Shown in pieces: positions 37,688 through 47,451 of a DNA stretch of 64,000 bases (positions within the stretch are counted from its first letter, which is position 1; each line of letters starts with the position of its first letter). The position numbers and the translations under genes were made by a program. The notes beneath the pieces were generated by a model, which did not search any database, was not told the DNA's origin, and saw only the letters and a list, made by a program, of their open reading frames with translations. The stretch comes from Lelliottia nimipressuralis (GTDB taxonomy: Bacteria > Pseudomonadota > Gammaproteobacteria > Enterobacterales > Enterobacteriaceae): positions 172,781 to 236,780 of the forward strand of contig NZ_SDDX01000013.1 in the NCBI RefSeq assembly GCF_004115925.1, given 5' to 3'.

Positions 37688-39625
37688 TTAATACTTTCTC
37701 TGCCACTCCGCGTCGCTCATCAGGGTGTCTTTCTGCCCCATGAAGTAGCGGTAGTAGGCATCATAGGCCAGCACATTCTTCACATAACCGCGCGTTTCGG
37801 AGAACGGAATGCTCTCGATAAACGCCACCGCGTCGATGCGCCCGGCGCTGTTGCCAAGCCAGGTGCGCACACGCCCAGGCCCTGCGTTATACGCCGCCGA
37901 AGAGAAGATGCGGTTATTGCCGAACTGCTGATACACATACTGTAAATAGCTGGTGCCGATGTTGATGTTGGTATCCGGATCCAGCAGCTGTGACGGGCTG
38001 CTGTAGCCTGGAATATTAAACATCTTCACCGTATGCGTGGCGGTCCCCGGCATAATTTGCATCAGGCCACTGGCCCCCACCGGCGAGCGCACTTTCGGGT
38101 TCCAGGCACTCTCCTGACGGGCAATCGCCATCGCATAGCTCTGCGGGATATCTTTGCCGCTGGTGTAACGATCAAACAGATCGTTGTAGGCCAGCGGGAA
38201 ACGCTCTTCCAGATGATCCCACAGTTTTCCGGCGATCGTCGCCTGCACGCTCAGATCCCACCAGCGGTTATCGAAGGCATAACGCGCCAGCTGGGCTTTT
38301 TCGTCAGTCGTGCGGCTGGTCACCAGGTTGGCCCACTCGCTGCGCGCGGTGTTATCCATGCTCCAGTACATCAGCTCGCGCACGCGCGCCATTTCCGGTC
38401 CCTGCGTCAGGGCTGGATTGGCGTTTGTCGGGGCTTTGTCGATTTTCAGCGTGTACTCCTCGCCAAGACGCTGCGCCGCCGCCATCGGATAGAAACCGCG
38501 CTGCTGCATCAGGGAGTGAAGGATCTCTTTCGCTTCGTCATCACGCCCGCGCTCCATCAGCAAATCGGCCTGCCAGTAACGCCACTCGTCCTTTTCTTTC
38601 GCATCCATCGGCAGGCGGGAGAGCCAGGTGTTTAAACCACGGCGATCGCCGGTGCCGAGCGCCATACGCACGCGGCGTTCAACCAGCGAGGTCGAGTTTG
38701 AGCGCATGATCGCATCGTCACGCCAGCGCGCCTGTTCGTCGGTCACATTGGTGCCCATCAGACGCCACGCGACGATATCGCGCAGATCCTGGGTTTGATC
38801 GTCGTTGAGCTGCTGCGCCTGCACCAGCTGCGGAATCATCAGCCTTGCGTTTTCCACATCGTCACGCGCCACGCTGGTAAAGGCCACCGCCGCCATTTGG
38901 CGGGTGAAATCGGTCGCGCCCGTCGAGCGAGCAAACGTCAGCACAGAATTGGGATCGTTGGCGAGCTGAAGAACCGCTGTGGAAATGGTCTGGTAATCGG
39001 AGGGCATCTGCCCGGCCAGCGTGGTCACGAGACGCGTGTTGCCCGCTTTCATCGCCAGGCGAATACGTTCGAGATAGGCCAGCGGATCTTGCTGACCCGA
39101 TGCGCGCCAGGCGCCAAACAGCGAGTCACAGGCGTTTGGCAGATTTTTGCCCGTCAGCCACAGATCTTTCGCTCCGCTCCAGGCTTCCTGCTGCTGCCCG
39201 GTCGCCCATTTAGCGTAATAGAAATTACACTGCGCTTCGGTGGTGCCCGGTTTTTCCGGGCTGAATGCCAGCAGACCGCGCCAGTCTTCACGACGCGCCA
39301 GCTCGTTCACAAAGCGCGATTGCAGAGTGCGGGCGGGCGGTAGCGTCGGATTCGCCTGGATAAAATTCGCGACGGTGAGGGTCGGCTGGTTCATGAGATC
39401 GTCGGTGATCTGGCGGTATTCCAGATACGGATAGAGCGGATACTCTTTCAGCGTCGGCATCAGTGCCTGCACGGTATCCATCTGCTTACTGTCCCACGCC
39501 TGCTTGATTTGCGCATAGCGGTTACGCTGTTCATCCAGTGAATCGGCATGCGCTGCGTGGCTTATCGTCATCACGCATACGCTGGCAGCCAGCAGACGCC
39601 AGACCACCTGTTTGGCTTTTTCCAC
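37688..39625 (-). CDS. slt: Soluble lytic murein transglycosylase Slt70
   Basis: A periplasmic enzyme that cleaves the MurNAc-GlcNAc bond, forming 1,6-anhydromuropeptides during peptidoglycan turnover. With the start at GTG 39625 (VEKAKQVVWRLLAAS), behind GAGGAAG, it has 645 residues, equal to E. coli Slt. A signal peptide (about 1-27, ending SHAAHA before DSLDEQ) leads into the long helical U and L superhelix, then the lysozyme-like catalytic domain with the catalytic Glu in ARQESAWNPKV (about 478) and GASGLMQIMPGTA. A longer upstream in-frame extension is not supported. Confidence 0.96.
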   Translation of the reverse strand: MEKAKQVVWRLLAASVCVMTISHAAHADSLDEQRNRYAQIKQAWDSKQMDTVQALMPTLKEYPLYPYLEYRQITDDLMNQPTLTVANFIQANPTLPPARTLQSRFVNELARREDWRGLLAFSPEKPGTTEAQCNFYYAKWATGQQQEAWSGAKDLWLTGKNLPNACDSLFGAWRASGQQDPLAYLERIRLAMKAGNTRLVTTLAGQMPSDYQTISTAVLQLANDPNSVLTFARSTGATDFTRQMAAVAFTSVARDDVENARLMIPQLVQAQQLNDDQTQDLRDIVAWRLMGTNVTDEQARWRDDAIMRSNSTSLVERRVRMALGTGDRRGLNTWLSRLPMDAKEKDEWRYWQADLLMERGRDDEAKEILHSLMQQRGFYPMAAAQRLGEEYTLKIDKAPTNANPALTQGPEMARVRELMYWSMDNTARSEWANLVTSRTTDEKAQLARYAFDNRWWDLSVQATIAGKLWDHLEERFPLAYNDLFDRYTSGKDIPQSYAMAIARQESAWNPKVRSPVGASGLMQIMPGTATHTVKMFNIPGYSSPSQLLDPDTNINIGTSYLQYVYQQFGNNRIFSSAAYNAGPGRVRTWLGNSAGRIDAVAFIESIPFSETRGYVKNVLAYDAYYRYFMGQKDTLMSDAEWQRKY

Positions 39626-39851
39626 AAGCTCTTCCTCATTTTGTTGAATACCGTTGCGGCGTCGTGCCACATAAAAATGTAATGGATCTATGCTAACCAG
39701 GCATACCGCAACACGCCACGTTATGGACACTTTTTTACCTTTCTTGCGTGCTTTAACACTCCCGACGTTCCTGGCTGGGATTAGGCACTGAAAAAGGCTA
39801 CACTTCGCAGCTGAATTCTATTTTCTTCACGATAAAAGAGGCGAAGTCCAC

Positions 39852-41519
39852 GTGGCTCAATTCGTTTATACCATGCATCGTGTCGGCAAGGTCGTTCCGC
39901 CGAAACGTCATATTCTGAAAAATATCTCGCTGAGCTTCTTCCCGGGCGCAAAAATTGGTGTTCTGGGTCTCAACGGTGCCGGTAAGTCCACCCTGCTGCG
40001 CATTATGGCCGGCATCGATACAGACATCGAAGGTGAGGCTCGCCCGCAGCCTGGTCTCAAAATCGGTTACCTGCCGCAGGAACCGAAGCTGAACCCGGAA
40101 CACACCGTTCGCGAATCCATCGAAGAAGCCGTTTCTGAAGTTGTTAACGCACTGAAAGGCCTGGACGAGGTGTACGCGAAGTACGCTGAACCGGACGCTG
40201 ACTTCGACAAACTGGCGGCGCAACAGGGTAAATTTGAAGAAATTATCCAGGCGCATGACGGTCACAACCTGAACGTCCAGCTGGAGCGTGCGGCCGATGC
40301 TCTGCGCCTGCCAGACTGGGACGCGAAAATCGAAAAACTGTCCGGTGGTGAACGCCGCCGCGTCGCGCTGTGCCGTCTGCTGCTGGAAAAGCCAGACATG
40401 CTGCTGCTCGACGAACCAACGAACCACCTGGATGCCGAATCCGTCGCCTGGCTGGAACGCTTCCTGCACGACTTCGAAGGGACCGTTGTGGCGATTACCC
40501 ACGACCGTTACTTCCTTGATAACGTGGCAGGCTGGATCCTGGAGCTGGACCGCGGCGAAGGTATTCCGTGGGAAGGCAACTACTCCTCCTGGCTGGAGCA
40601 GAAAGATCAGCGTCTGGCGCAGGAAGCGTCTCAGGAAGCTGCTCGTCGTAAATCGATTGAGAAAGAGCTGGAGTGGGTTCGTCAGGGTGCTAAAGGCCGT
40701 CAGTCTAAGGGCAAAGCCCGTCTGGCACGCTTTGAAGAGCTGAACAACTCCGAATACCAGAAACGTAACGAAACCAACGAACTGTTTATTCCACCAGGCG
40801 CGCGTCTGGGGGATAAAGTCGTTGAAGTGAGTAATCTGCGTAAATCCTACGGCGATCGCCTGCTGATTGACGACCTGAGCTTCTCCGTGCCGAAAGGGGC
40901 GATTGTCGGGATCATCGGTCCGAACGGCGCCGGTAAATCAACCCTGTTCCGCATGATGTCTGGTCAGGAACAGCCTGACAGCGGCACCATCACGCTGGGT
41001 GATACCGTGAAACTGGCCTCCGTTGACCAGTTCCGTGATGCGATGGACAACAGCAAAACCGTGTGGGAAGAAGTCTCCGGCGGGCAGGATATCATGCGTA
41101 TCGGTAACACCGAGATGCCGAGCCGCGCCTACGTTGGCCGCTTCAACTTCAAAGGTGTGGATCAGGGTAAACGCGTCGGCGAGCTGTCCGGCGGTGAGCG
41201 TGGCCGTCTGCATCTGGCGAAACTGCTGCAGGTTGGCGGTAACGTACTGCTGCTCGATGAACCGACCAACGACCTGGATATCGAAACCCTGCGTGCGCTG
41301 GAAAACGCCATGCTGGAGTTCCCGGGCTGTGCGATGGTGATCTCGCACGACCGTTGGTTCCTGGACCGTATTGCCACCCACATTCTGGATTACCAGGACG
41401 AGGGTAAAGTGGAGTTCTTCGAAGGTAACTTTACCGAATACGAAGAGTACAAGAAACGCACGCTCGGCGCCGATGCGCTGGAGCCAAAACGTATCAAGTA
41501 CAAGCGTATCTCCAAATAA
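39852..41519 (+). CDS. ettA: Energy-dependent translational throttle protein EttA (ABC-F)
   Basis: An ABC-F ATPase that binds the ribosomal E site and gates the first peptide-bond steps according to the ATP/ADP ratio. It has 555 residues with a GTG start after AAAGAGGCGAAG. The two ABC domains carry Walker A GLNGAGKST and GPNGAGKST, signatures LSGGERRRVAL and LSGGERGRLHL, and Walker B LLLDEPTNHLD and LLLDEPTNDLD. The arm domain and the linker of about 80 residues (PtIM) lie between. No membrane segments. Confidence 0.97.
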   Translation: MAQFVYTMHRVGKVVPPKRHILKNISLSFFPGAKIGVLGLNGAGKSTLLRIMAGIDTDIEGEARPQPGLKIGYLPQEPKLNPEHTVRESIEEAVSEVVNALKGLDEVYAKYAEPDADFDKLAAQQGKFEEIIQAHDGHNLNVQLERAADALRLPDWDAKIEKLSGGERRRVALCRLLLEKPDMLLLDEPTNHLDAESVAWLERFLHDFEGTVVAITHDRYFLDNVAGWILELDRGEGIPWEGNYSSWLEQKDQRLAQEASQEAARRKSIEKELEWVRQGAKGRQSKGKARLARFEELNNSEYQKRNETNELFIPPGARLGDKVVEVSNLRKSYGDRLLIDDLSFSVPKGAIVGIIGPNGAGKSTLFRMMSGQEQPDSGTITLGDTVKLASVDQFRDAMDNSKTVWEEVSGGQDIMRIGNTEMPSRAYVGRFNFKGVDQGKRVGELSGGERGRLHLAKLLQVGGNVLLLDEPTNDLDIETLRALENAMLEFPGCAMVISHDRWFLDRIATHILDYQDEGKVEFFEGNFTEYEEYKKRTLGADALEPKRIKYKRISK

Positions 41520-41527
41520 GTGACTGA

Positions 41528-41559
41528 TTTGCCCGGCGGCGTTTTGCCTGCCGGGCAAA
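41528..41559 (+). terminator. Hairpin after ettA
   Basis: TTTGCCCGGC and GCCGGGCAAA form a 10-bp stem with a 12-base loop, directly after the ettA stop. The T run is poor, and the arms resemble REP sequence, so it may serve mRNA protection as much as termination. Confidence 0.6.
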
Positions 41560-41572
41560 CGAAAGAAAGCAG

Positions 41573-41600
41573 GCCGGGTAAGGCGTCATCGCCTCCCGGC
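41573..41600. repeat. REP element after ettA
   Basis: GCCGGGTAAGGCG followed by TCATCGCCTCCCGGC forms the imperfect palindrome typical of enterobacterial REP units, between convergent ettA and the LysR gene. Confidence 0.75.
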
Positions 41601-41602
41601 AT

Positions 41603-42502
41603 TCACACCCCAACGTAAAACCGCTTCACCTCATCAAACTGCATCGCAAACTGGATATAGCTCATCAGCGCAGGCGAATTCAGCTTCCGGCTCGGGTAGA
41701 CCAGCCATAGCTCATTCCCCTCCACGCGCCATTCTGGCAACACCGGTACCAGCGCCCCCTTCTCGATTTTATCTTCCAGCAAAAACGCGGGCAGCAGCGT
41801 GATTCCCGCCCCCGCAATGGCACTCTCCCTGGCGTAAACCAGGTTATCCGTGACATGCGCATTGTCAGGCAGATGTCGATAATCCTCGTCGTTACGACGC
41901 AACAGCCACTCCGGCCAGGCTTTGTGAGTGATACAGCGGTGATCCACCAACTGCCGTGGATGTTCCAGAGGAGCAAAACGCGCCAGATAATCGGGCGAGG
42001 CCAGCATATAGCGCGGGCAGTTGCCAATCGTACGGCCAATCAACGAAGAGTCCTGCGGCTTGCCGGTGCGCAGCGCGACGTCATAGCCAGACTCCACCAA
42101 ATCCTGCACATCATCTGAAATACAGACATCGAGCGACACATCCGGATAACGGCGCTGAAACTCCGCATTCAGATGCGCCAGCAGCGTGGCACCAATCCCC
42201 GCCGGGCTTGTGATCCGCAGCCGACCGCCGGGATTATCGCGCAGACGCTGAATGGCGTATTCCGCGCGCTCGCTCGCCGCCAGCATCTCGCGGCAGTGCA
42301 CCAGATAGTGCTCTCCGGCATAGGTTAGATTGAGTTTGCGGGTGGTGCGGTTCAGCAGGCGGATACCGACCTGCTGCTCAAGCTGGCTAATTCGCTGGCT
42401 GACGCTTGATTTTGGCAGGCTCGCTTTTTGCGCCGCCGCGGTAAAACTGCCCATCTCGGCCACCAGCGCAAACAGGGCCATATCCTGTAGCTGTTTAAAC
42501 AT
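41603..42502 (-). CDS. LysR-family transcriptional regulator
   Basis: A 299-residue LysR regulator. The N-terminal HTH (about 5-65) contains MGSFTAAAQKASLPKSSVSQRISQLEQQVG and the LLNRTTRKLNLT wing. The effector domain (about 90-290) resembles the CrgA/DmlR/PtrR-like group. It is divergent from a medium-chain oxidoreductase with a 106-bp gap, so it most likely controls that gene, usually in response to an electrophile or aldehyde in such pairs; the actual inducer is unknown. This pair replaces nothing visible in E. coli, where ettA and nadR are neighbours. Confidence 0.9.
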   Translation of the reverse strand: MFKQLQDMALFALVAEMGSFTAAAQKASLPKSSVSQRISQLEQQVGIRLLNRTTRKLNLTYAGEHYLVHCREMLAASERAEYAIQRLRDNPGGRLRITSPAGIGATLLAHLNAEFQRRYPDVSLDVCISDDVQDLVESGYDVALRTGKPQDSSLIGRTIGNCPRYMLASPDYLARFAPLEHPRQLVDHRCITHKAWPEWLLRRNDEDYRHLPDNAHVTDNLVYARESAIAGAGITLLPAFLLEDKIEKGALVPVLPEWRVEGNELWLVYPSRKLNSPALMSYIQFAMQFDEVKRFYVGV

Positions 42503-42608
42503 GATTGTTCATCTCAAACGAACACTTTGTTATTGATTGTCCATCTTATCACGCAACTGGTGACTTAATAGACTAGCCTCAACAAACGCATTCCATAAGG
42601 AGTTCACC

Positions 42609-43610
42609 ATGTCCGTTAAAGCCATTGCCGTTAATCCAGACCAGCCTTCTGCTTTTATTGAGATCACGCAGCCCATGCCGCAGCCCGGCGAGCATGATTT
42701 GCTGGTTGAGGTGAAAGCCGTTTCTGTAAACCCGGTCGATACTAAAGTTCATGCCAGCCTGAGCAAAAACGGTCTGCAGGCGCCGCGTATTCTGGGCTGG
42801 GACGCCAGCGGAATTGTGAAGGCGGTCGGTGCGGGCGTTACGCAATTCAAAGCCGGTGACGAAGTGTGGTACGCAGGGGACATCACCCGTCCGGGCAGCA
42901 ATGCCACGCACCAGCTGATTGATGCGCGCATCGTCGGCCACAAACCGCAAAACCTCGACTGGGCTGCCGCAGCGGCTCTGCCGTTAACCGCCCTGACGGC
43001 GTGGGAAGGATTGTTTGAACGGCTGAATATCCAGGACGCCGGATCGGACAAAACGCTGCTGATCATCGGGGGCGCGGGCGGCGTCGGATCGCTGGCGATC
43101 CCCTTTGCCAAACACAACAGCCAGATCAAGGTGATCGCCACGGCGTCCCGGGAGGATTCGGCCCAGTGGTGTCGGGATCGCGGTGCGGATCTGGTGGTGA
43201 ATTATCGCGACCTGCAAGGTGAACTGGCGAAGCACGACATTACCTTTGTGGATTACATTTTCATTCTTAACGATACCGACGGGCACTGGGCGGCGGTCAG
43301 CGAGCTGATTGCGCCGCAGGGGCATATTTGCACCATCGTTGAGAACGACCATCCGCTGGATCAAAGCAAGCTGAAGTCTAAATCTGCCGCGCTGCACTGG
43401 GAGTTCATGTATACCCGAAGCATGTATCAGACTGCGGACATGGCGCGTCAGGGTGAGATTCTGAATGAGGTCGCGAAGCTGGTCGAAAACGGTGTGGTGG
43501 AGAGTTCGCTGAGTGAGACGCTGCAGGGATTAAGCGTGGAGAGCATTAGCGAAGCGCACCGCAAAGTGCTTGACGGGCATATGCGCGGGAAGGTGGTAGT
43601 GCAGTTCTGA
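42609..43610 (+). CDS. Zinc-type alcohol dehydrogenase-like (MDR) oxidoreductase
   Basis: A medium-chain dehydrogenase/reductase of the quinone oxidoreductase-like subgroup, 333 residues. The GroES-like N-terminal domain contains ILGWDASGIVKAVGAGV (about 58-75). The Rossmann domain has the NADPH motif LLIIGGAGGVGSLAIPFAK (about 150-168). I see no clear four-cysteine structural zinc site, so despite the family name it may not bind zinc. It follows AAGGAGTTCACC, a good ribosome site, and is divergent from the LysR regulator. Confidence 0.88.
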   Translation: MSVKAIAVNPDQPSAFIEITQPMPQPGEHDLLVEVKAVSVNPVDTKVHASLSKNGLQAPRILGWDASGIVKAVGAGVTQFKAGDEVWYAGDITRPGSNATHQLIDARIVGHKPQNLDWAAAAALPLTALTAWEGLFERLNIQDAGSDKTLLIIGGAGGVGSLAIPFAKHNSQIKVIATASREDSAQWCRDRGADLVVNYRDLQGELAKHDITFVDYIFILNDTDGHWAAVSELIAPQGHICTIVENDHPLDQSKLKSKSAALHWEFMYTRSMYQTADMARQGEILNEVAKLVENGVVESSLSETLQGLSVESISEAHRKVLDGHMRGKVVVQF

Positions 43611-43630
43611 GGTCATTACCCTCTTTCTGA

Positions 43631-43653
43631 CCCTCTCCCTGTTTAGGAGAGGG
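43631..43653. terminator. Hairpin between convergent oxidoreductase and nadR genes
   Basis: CCCTCTCC and GGAGAGGG form an 8-bp stem around CTGTTTA. There is no strong T run. This motif type is often seen as a short dispersed intergenic hairpin in enterics. Confidence 0.5.
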
Positions 43654-43672
43654 GATCGTTCGGAGCAGCGCT

Positions 43673-44905
43673 TTACGCCTGCTCCCCCATCAACGTCTTC
43701 ACCAGCTCCACGCAGCGCAGGAAGCGGCCATCGTAGTCCGACTCCTCCACATGGACAAACTCCACGTTATTCTCACGCAGCATATCCACCAGCATGGTCT
43801 GGAACTCTTTGCGGTCGACGGAGCTGCCCAGGCTGCGCATCCCATCGGCGACCCACGGCGTGTTGTTTTCCAGCAAAATCACCAGATCGAAGCGATACTC
43901 ATCGATCAGCGCCTGAACAAACGGATGCTCACGGCCCTCGTACTTTTTACAGAATGCCTGAGTGGTCACGAAATCCGTATCCACAAACGCCACTTTGTTC
44001 GCGTATTTGACCGCGAAATCAATGTACTGCGCATGGCCCAGCGCGATTTTGTCGTAATCGGAATACTGGAGCGCCATCTCGTCGCCGCCCAGATGTGAGA
44101 AGACGTAATCGCGCCCATACTCCCAGGCACTGGTGGTGTTGAAGATATTCGCCAGCTTGTTGACCAGCGTAGATTTACCGCTCGATTCACCGCCCAGAAT
44201 TGCCACCGTGCGCACAAAGAACGGCTTCACTTCCGTTGGGATGTAATCCCAGTAGCGGAAGGGGTTTTCGCGGATTTGTGCGCCGCTGATGTTCATGAAG
44301 GTGCGCTTAGGATCGATCAGCACTGTTTCCGTTCCGAGATGTTCGCGGAACTGCGGCGCATCGGACTCTTCAGAGGTATAGATCCAGTTCGGGGCTATCC
44401 CCTTCTCTTCCATAAAGGCTTTGATGCCGTTACTCCACACATCCCAGCCGTGCGGATACGGCTCCATGCCCTCTTCGTTAAAGGCATGAATACGAATGTT
44501 TTTTTGGTATTTGAACGTCTGCAGCAGCCAGCGCAGACGATCTGAGACAGTCGGCTGCTGGGACATGGCGCTGTCTTCGAACAACGCGCGATCACGCGTG
44601 TCATCGTAACCCATGATGATATGCAGCTCATCCACCTGGCTACAGGCGCGCTGAATCAGATAGATATGGCCGGTATGCAGCGGATAAAACTTGCCAAATA
44701 CCACGCCGATATTCTTTTGCATGCGCGGAAATTCAAGGCCCAGAAAGCGGTGCAGCGCCTCAAGTTTTTGCGCGCTCGGGCTTTTGATTTTGGCATTCAG
44801 AAGCTGGCTTAAATAGCCCTTGGTCATCCCGCTGGCTTCCGCCACCTGCTGCAAAGTACAGCCTTTCTGGCGGATCGCGGTTTTAAGATAGTCAAATGTT
44901 GACAC
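43673..44905 (-). CDS. nadR: NAD regulator / NMN adenylyltransferase / ribosylnicotinamide kinase NadR
   Basis: A trifunctional protein of 410 residues, the E. coli length. It represses NAD synthesis genes when NAD is high and salvages nicotinamide riboside. The N-terminal HTH (about 1-60) contains CTLQQVAEASGMTKGYLSQLLN. The NMN adenylyltransferase domain (about 63-225) has GKFYPLHTGH. The C-terminal kinase domain has the P-loop GGESSGKSTL (about 232). The start is GTG 44905 (MSTFDYLKTAI). Confidence 0.96.
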   Translation of the reverse strand: MSTFDYLKTAIRQKGCTLQQVAEASGMTKGYLSQLLNAKIKSPSAQKLEALHRFLGLEFPRMQKNIGVVFGKFYPLHTGHIYLIQRACSQVDELHIIMGYDDTRDRALFEDSAMSQQPTVSDRLRWLLQTFKYQKNIRIHAFNEEGMEPYPHGWDVWSNGIKAFMEEKGIAPNWIYTSEESDAPQFREHLGTETVLIDPKRTFMNISGAQIRENPFRYWDYIPTEVKPFFVRTVAILGGESSGKSTLVNKLANIFNTTSAWEYGRDYVFSHLGGDEMALQYSDYDKIALGHAQYIDFAVKYANKVAFVDTDFVTTQAFCKKYEGREHPFVQALIDEYRFDLVILLENNTPWVADGMRSLGSSVDRKEFQTMLVDMLRENNVEFVHVEESDYDGRFLRCVELVKTLMGEQA

Positions 44906-44971
44906 AAGAGCCTCCTGCTAAGTGAGGCGGGTCAGCAAAACGCTCCCGCCAAAAAGATACGCACGTTAATA

Positions 44972-46354
44972 TTATAAGTCGTCAAAGACGCTTAACGCAT
45001 CCGACAGTTTTTTCACCGGGAAAATTTTCATCCCTTCCGGCACTTTTTTCGGTACGTTGGCGGCAGGGACAATGGCACGACGGAAACCGTGTTTCGCCGC
45101 TTCGGAGATACGCTCCTGGCCGCTCGGGACCGGGCGAATTTCTCCGGCCAGCCCCACTTCGCCAAACACCACCAGATCCTGCGGGAGCGGTCGGTTGCGC
45201 AGGCTGGAGACCATCGCCAGCAGCAGGGCCAGATCGGCACTGGTTTCTGTCACTTTCACGCCGCCCACCACGTTGACGAACACATCCTGATCAGCCATTT
45301 GCAGGCCGCCGTGACGGTGCAGCACCGCCAGCAGAATCGCCAAACGGTTTTGCTCAAGCCCGACCGCCACGCGACGAGGGTTGCCCATCATGGATTGATC
45401 CACCAGCGCCTGAATCTCCACCAGTAGCGGCCGCGTCCCTTCCCAGAGCACCATCACCGAGCTGCCGGCGGTCTCTTCGTCGCCACGGCTCAGGAAGATG
45501 GCCGATGGGTTGCTCACTTCACGAAGACCTTGTTCGGTCATGGCGAAAACGCCCAGCTCATTCACCGCACCAAAACGGTTTTTATGGCTGCGCAGGGTGC
45601 GGAAACGGGAATCCGCATCGCCGTCGAGCATCACGGAGCAGTCGATACAGTGCTCAAGCACTTTTGGACCGGCCAGAGAGCCATCTTTGGTGACGTGGCC
45701 GACCATCACGATGGCCACGCCGCGCGTCTTAGCAAAGCGCGTCAGATAGGCGGCGGTTTCACGCACCTGCGCCACGCTGCCCGGCGAAGACTGAATATCC
45801 GCCATGTGCATGACCTGGATGGAGTCGATGACCATCAGCTTCGGCTGCTCTTCGTCAGCAATCATACAGATTTGCTCGATGCTGGTTTCCGACAGCATAT
45901 TCAGATTGCCGGTCGGCAGACCGAGACGGTGCGCGCGCATCGCGACCTGCTGCAAAGACTCTTCACCGGTCACGTACAGGGTTTTCATCTGTTCGGCGAG
46001 TTTGCACAACGTTTGCAGCAGCAGCGTCGATTTACCGGCGCCGGGGTTACCGCCGATCAGTATCGCGCTGCCCGGCACCACGCCGCCGCCCAGTACGCGG
46101 TCAAACTCTTTGAAACCGGTGGAAAAACGCGGCACTTCATCGAGGCTGATCTCGGAAAGTTTTTGTACCTTCGAGACCCCAGCGTTACCCGCATAGCCGC
46201 TCAGACGCTCGTTGCGGGCCACGGTTGGCGAAGCGGCCACACGCACTTCGGTGATGGTGTTCCAGGCATGGCAGGCGCTGCACTGCCCCTGCCAGCGCGG
46301 ATAATCCGCACCACATTCATTACAGACAAATGCGCGTTTTGGAGCTTTCGCCAC
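44972..46354 (-). CDS. radA: DNA repair protein RadA
   Basis: A RecA-like branch-migration ATPase in recombinational repair, 460 residues. An N-terminal C4 zinc finger (CNECGADYPRWQGQCSAC) is followed by Walker A GGNPGAGKSTLLLQ (about 92-105), the RadA-specific KNRFG motif in SHKNRFGAVNE (about 255-260), and a C-terminal Lon-protease-like domain with LAGEIRPVPSGQERI. It lies 11 bp downstream of serB. Confidence 0.97.
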   Translation of the reverse strand: MAKAPKRAFVCNECGADYPRWQGQCSACHAWNTITEVRVAASPTVARNERLSGYAGNAGVSKVQKLSEISLDEVPRFSTGFKEFDRVLGGGVVPGSAILIGGNPGAGKSTLLLQTLCKLAEQMKTLYVTGEESLQQVAMRAHRLGLPTGNLNMLSETSIEQICMIADEEQPKLMVIDSIQVMHMADIQSSPGSVAQVRETAAYLTRFAKTRGVAIVMVGHVTKDGSLAGPKVLEHCIDCSVMLDGDADSRFRTLRSHKNRFGAVNELGVFAMTEQGLREVSNPSAIFLSRGDEETAGSSVMVLWEGTRPLLVEIQALVDQSMMGNPRRVAVGLEQNRLAILLAVLHRHGGLQMADQDVFVNVVGGVKVTETSADLALLLAMVSSLRNRPLPQDLVVFGEVGLAGEIRPVPSGQERISEAAKHGFRRAIVPAANVPKKVPEGMKIFPVKKLSDALSVFDDL

Positions 46355-46365
46355 GGTTTACCTCT

Positions 46366-47334
46366 TTATTTCTGATTCACGCTACCGGAAAGGATGCAGA
46401 ACACCCCCATCAGATCGGCGTGACGAATGGTGACTTCCGTCTTTTCGTTTACTTTTGGCTTGGCATGATAGGCAATGCCCAGCCCGGCCACTTTGATCAT
46501 TGGCAGATCGTTCGCGCCGTCACCGATGGCGACAGTCTGCGTGACCGGAATTTCATATTTTTCCGCCAGACGCGTCAGGGTGTTGGCTTTGTACTGGGCA
46601 TCGACGATATCGCCGATCACTTCGCCGGTCAGTTTACCGTCGCGGATCTCCAGTTCGTTCGCCACAACGGTGGTCAGGCGCAGTTTGTCGCGCAGGTAGT
46701 CCGCGAAGAAAGTGAACCCGCCGGAGGCAATCGCCACTTTCCAGCCGAGGGTTTCCAGCTTCAGTACCAGTTGGGTGAGGCCCGGCATCAACGGGAGTTC
46801 ATCACGCACCTGACGCAGGATGTTGGCATCGGCCCCTTTCAACGTGGCGACGCGCTGCTTGAGGCTGGCGGCAAAATCGAGTTCGCCGCGCATGGCGCGT
46901 TCGGTCACTTCCGCCACCATCTCACCGCTACCGGCCAGTTTCGCGAGTTCGTCGATGCACTCGATCTGAATGGCGGTCGAATCCATATCCATCACCAGCA
47001 GTCCTGGCGTTTTGAGATGCGGGATTTTACCCAGCGGCGCCACATCCAGCCCGGCTTCGTGGGCCAGGCGGGTCGCGCGTTGTGTCAGCGATCCGGCCAG
47101 ACGCAGCACCTGATAATCTTCCACGCACCAGGCCGCCACAATCACCATCGCCGCGCCGAGCTTGGTTTGGTATTGCGTCAGGCGTTGCTTATCCAGGCCA
47201 CGGCCATACAGCAGCCAGCCGCTACGCCCCGCATGGTAGTCCAGAGGCATGACCTCGTCGCCACTTAATGAGAGCGGCAATCCTGGCCATAAAGAGACGT
47301 CATCGGTCAGGTCGCACCAGGTAATGTTCGGCAT
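46366..47334 (-). CDS. serB: Phosphoserine phosphatase
   Basis: The last step of serine synthesis: dephosphorylates phosphoserine. It has 322 residues from ATG 47334 (MPNITWCDLTDD), the E. coli length; a longer in-frame extension runs across the ytjB promoter and N-terminus and is not used. The N-terminal ACT-like region is about 1-100. The HAD nucleophile motif is VMDMDSTAIQIEC, with ASGGFTFF (motif II) and GDGANDLPMI (motif IV). Divergent from ytjB, and followed by radA. Confidence 0.97.
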   Translation of the reverse strand: MPNITWCDLTDDVSLWPGLPLSLSGDEVMPLDYHAGRSGWLLYGRGLDKQRLTQYQTKLGAAMVIVAAWCVEDYQVLRLAGSLTQRATRLAHEAGLDVAPLGKIPHLKTPGLLVMDMDSTAIQIECIDELAKLAGSGEMVAEVTERAMRGELDFAASLKQRVATLKGADANILRQVRDELPLMPGLTQLVLKLETLGWKVAIASGGFTFFADYLRDKLRLTTVVANELEIRDGKLTGEVIGDIVDAQYKANTLTRLAEKYEIPVTQTVAIGDGANDLPMIKVAGLGIAYHAKPKVNEKTEVTIRHADLMGVFCILSGSVNQK

Positions 47335-47451
47335 TGAAGCTCCTGTAAATTGGTTCGCGCCGGAAGGTTCCAGGGGGAAAATAACGCATGAGGCTACCCT
47401 GTAACCATCACTTCTGGCAACATTAAGCCGTAAATTTTCAGCAGGTGGAAT

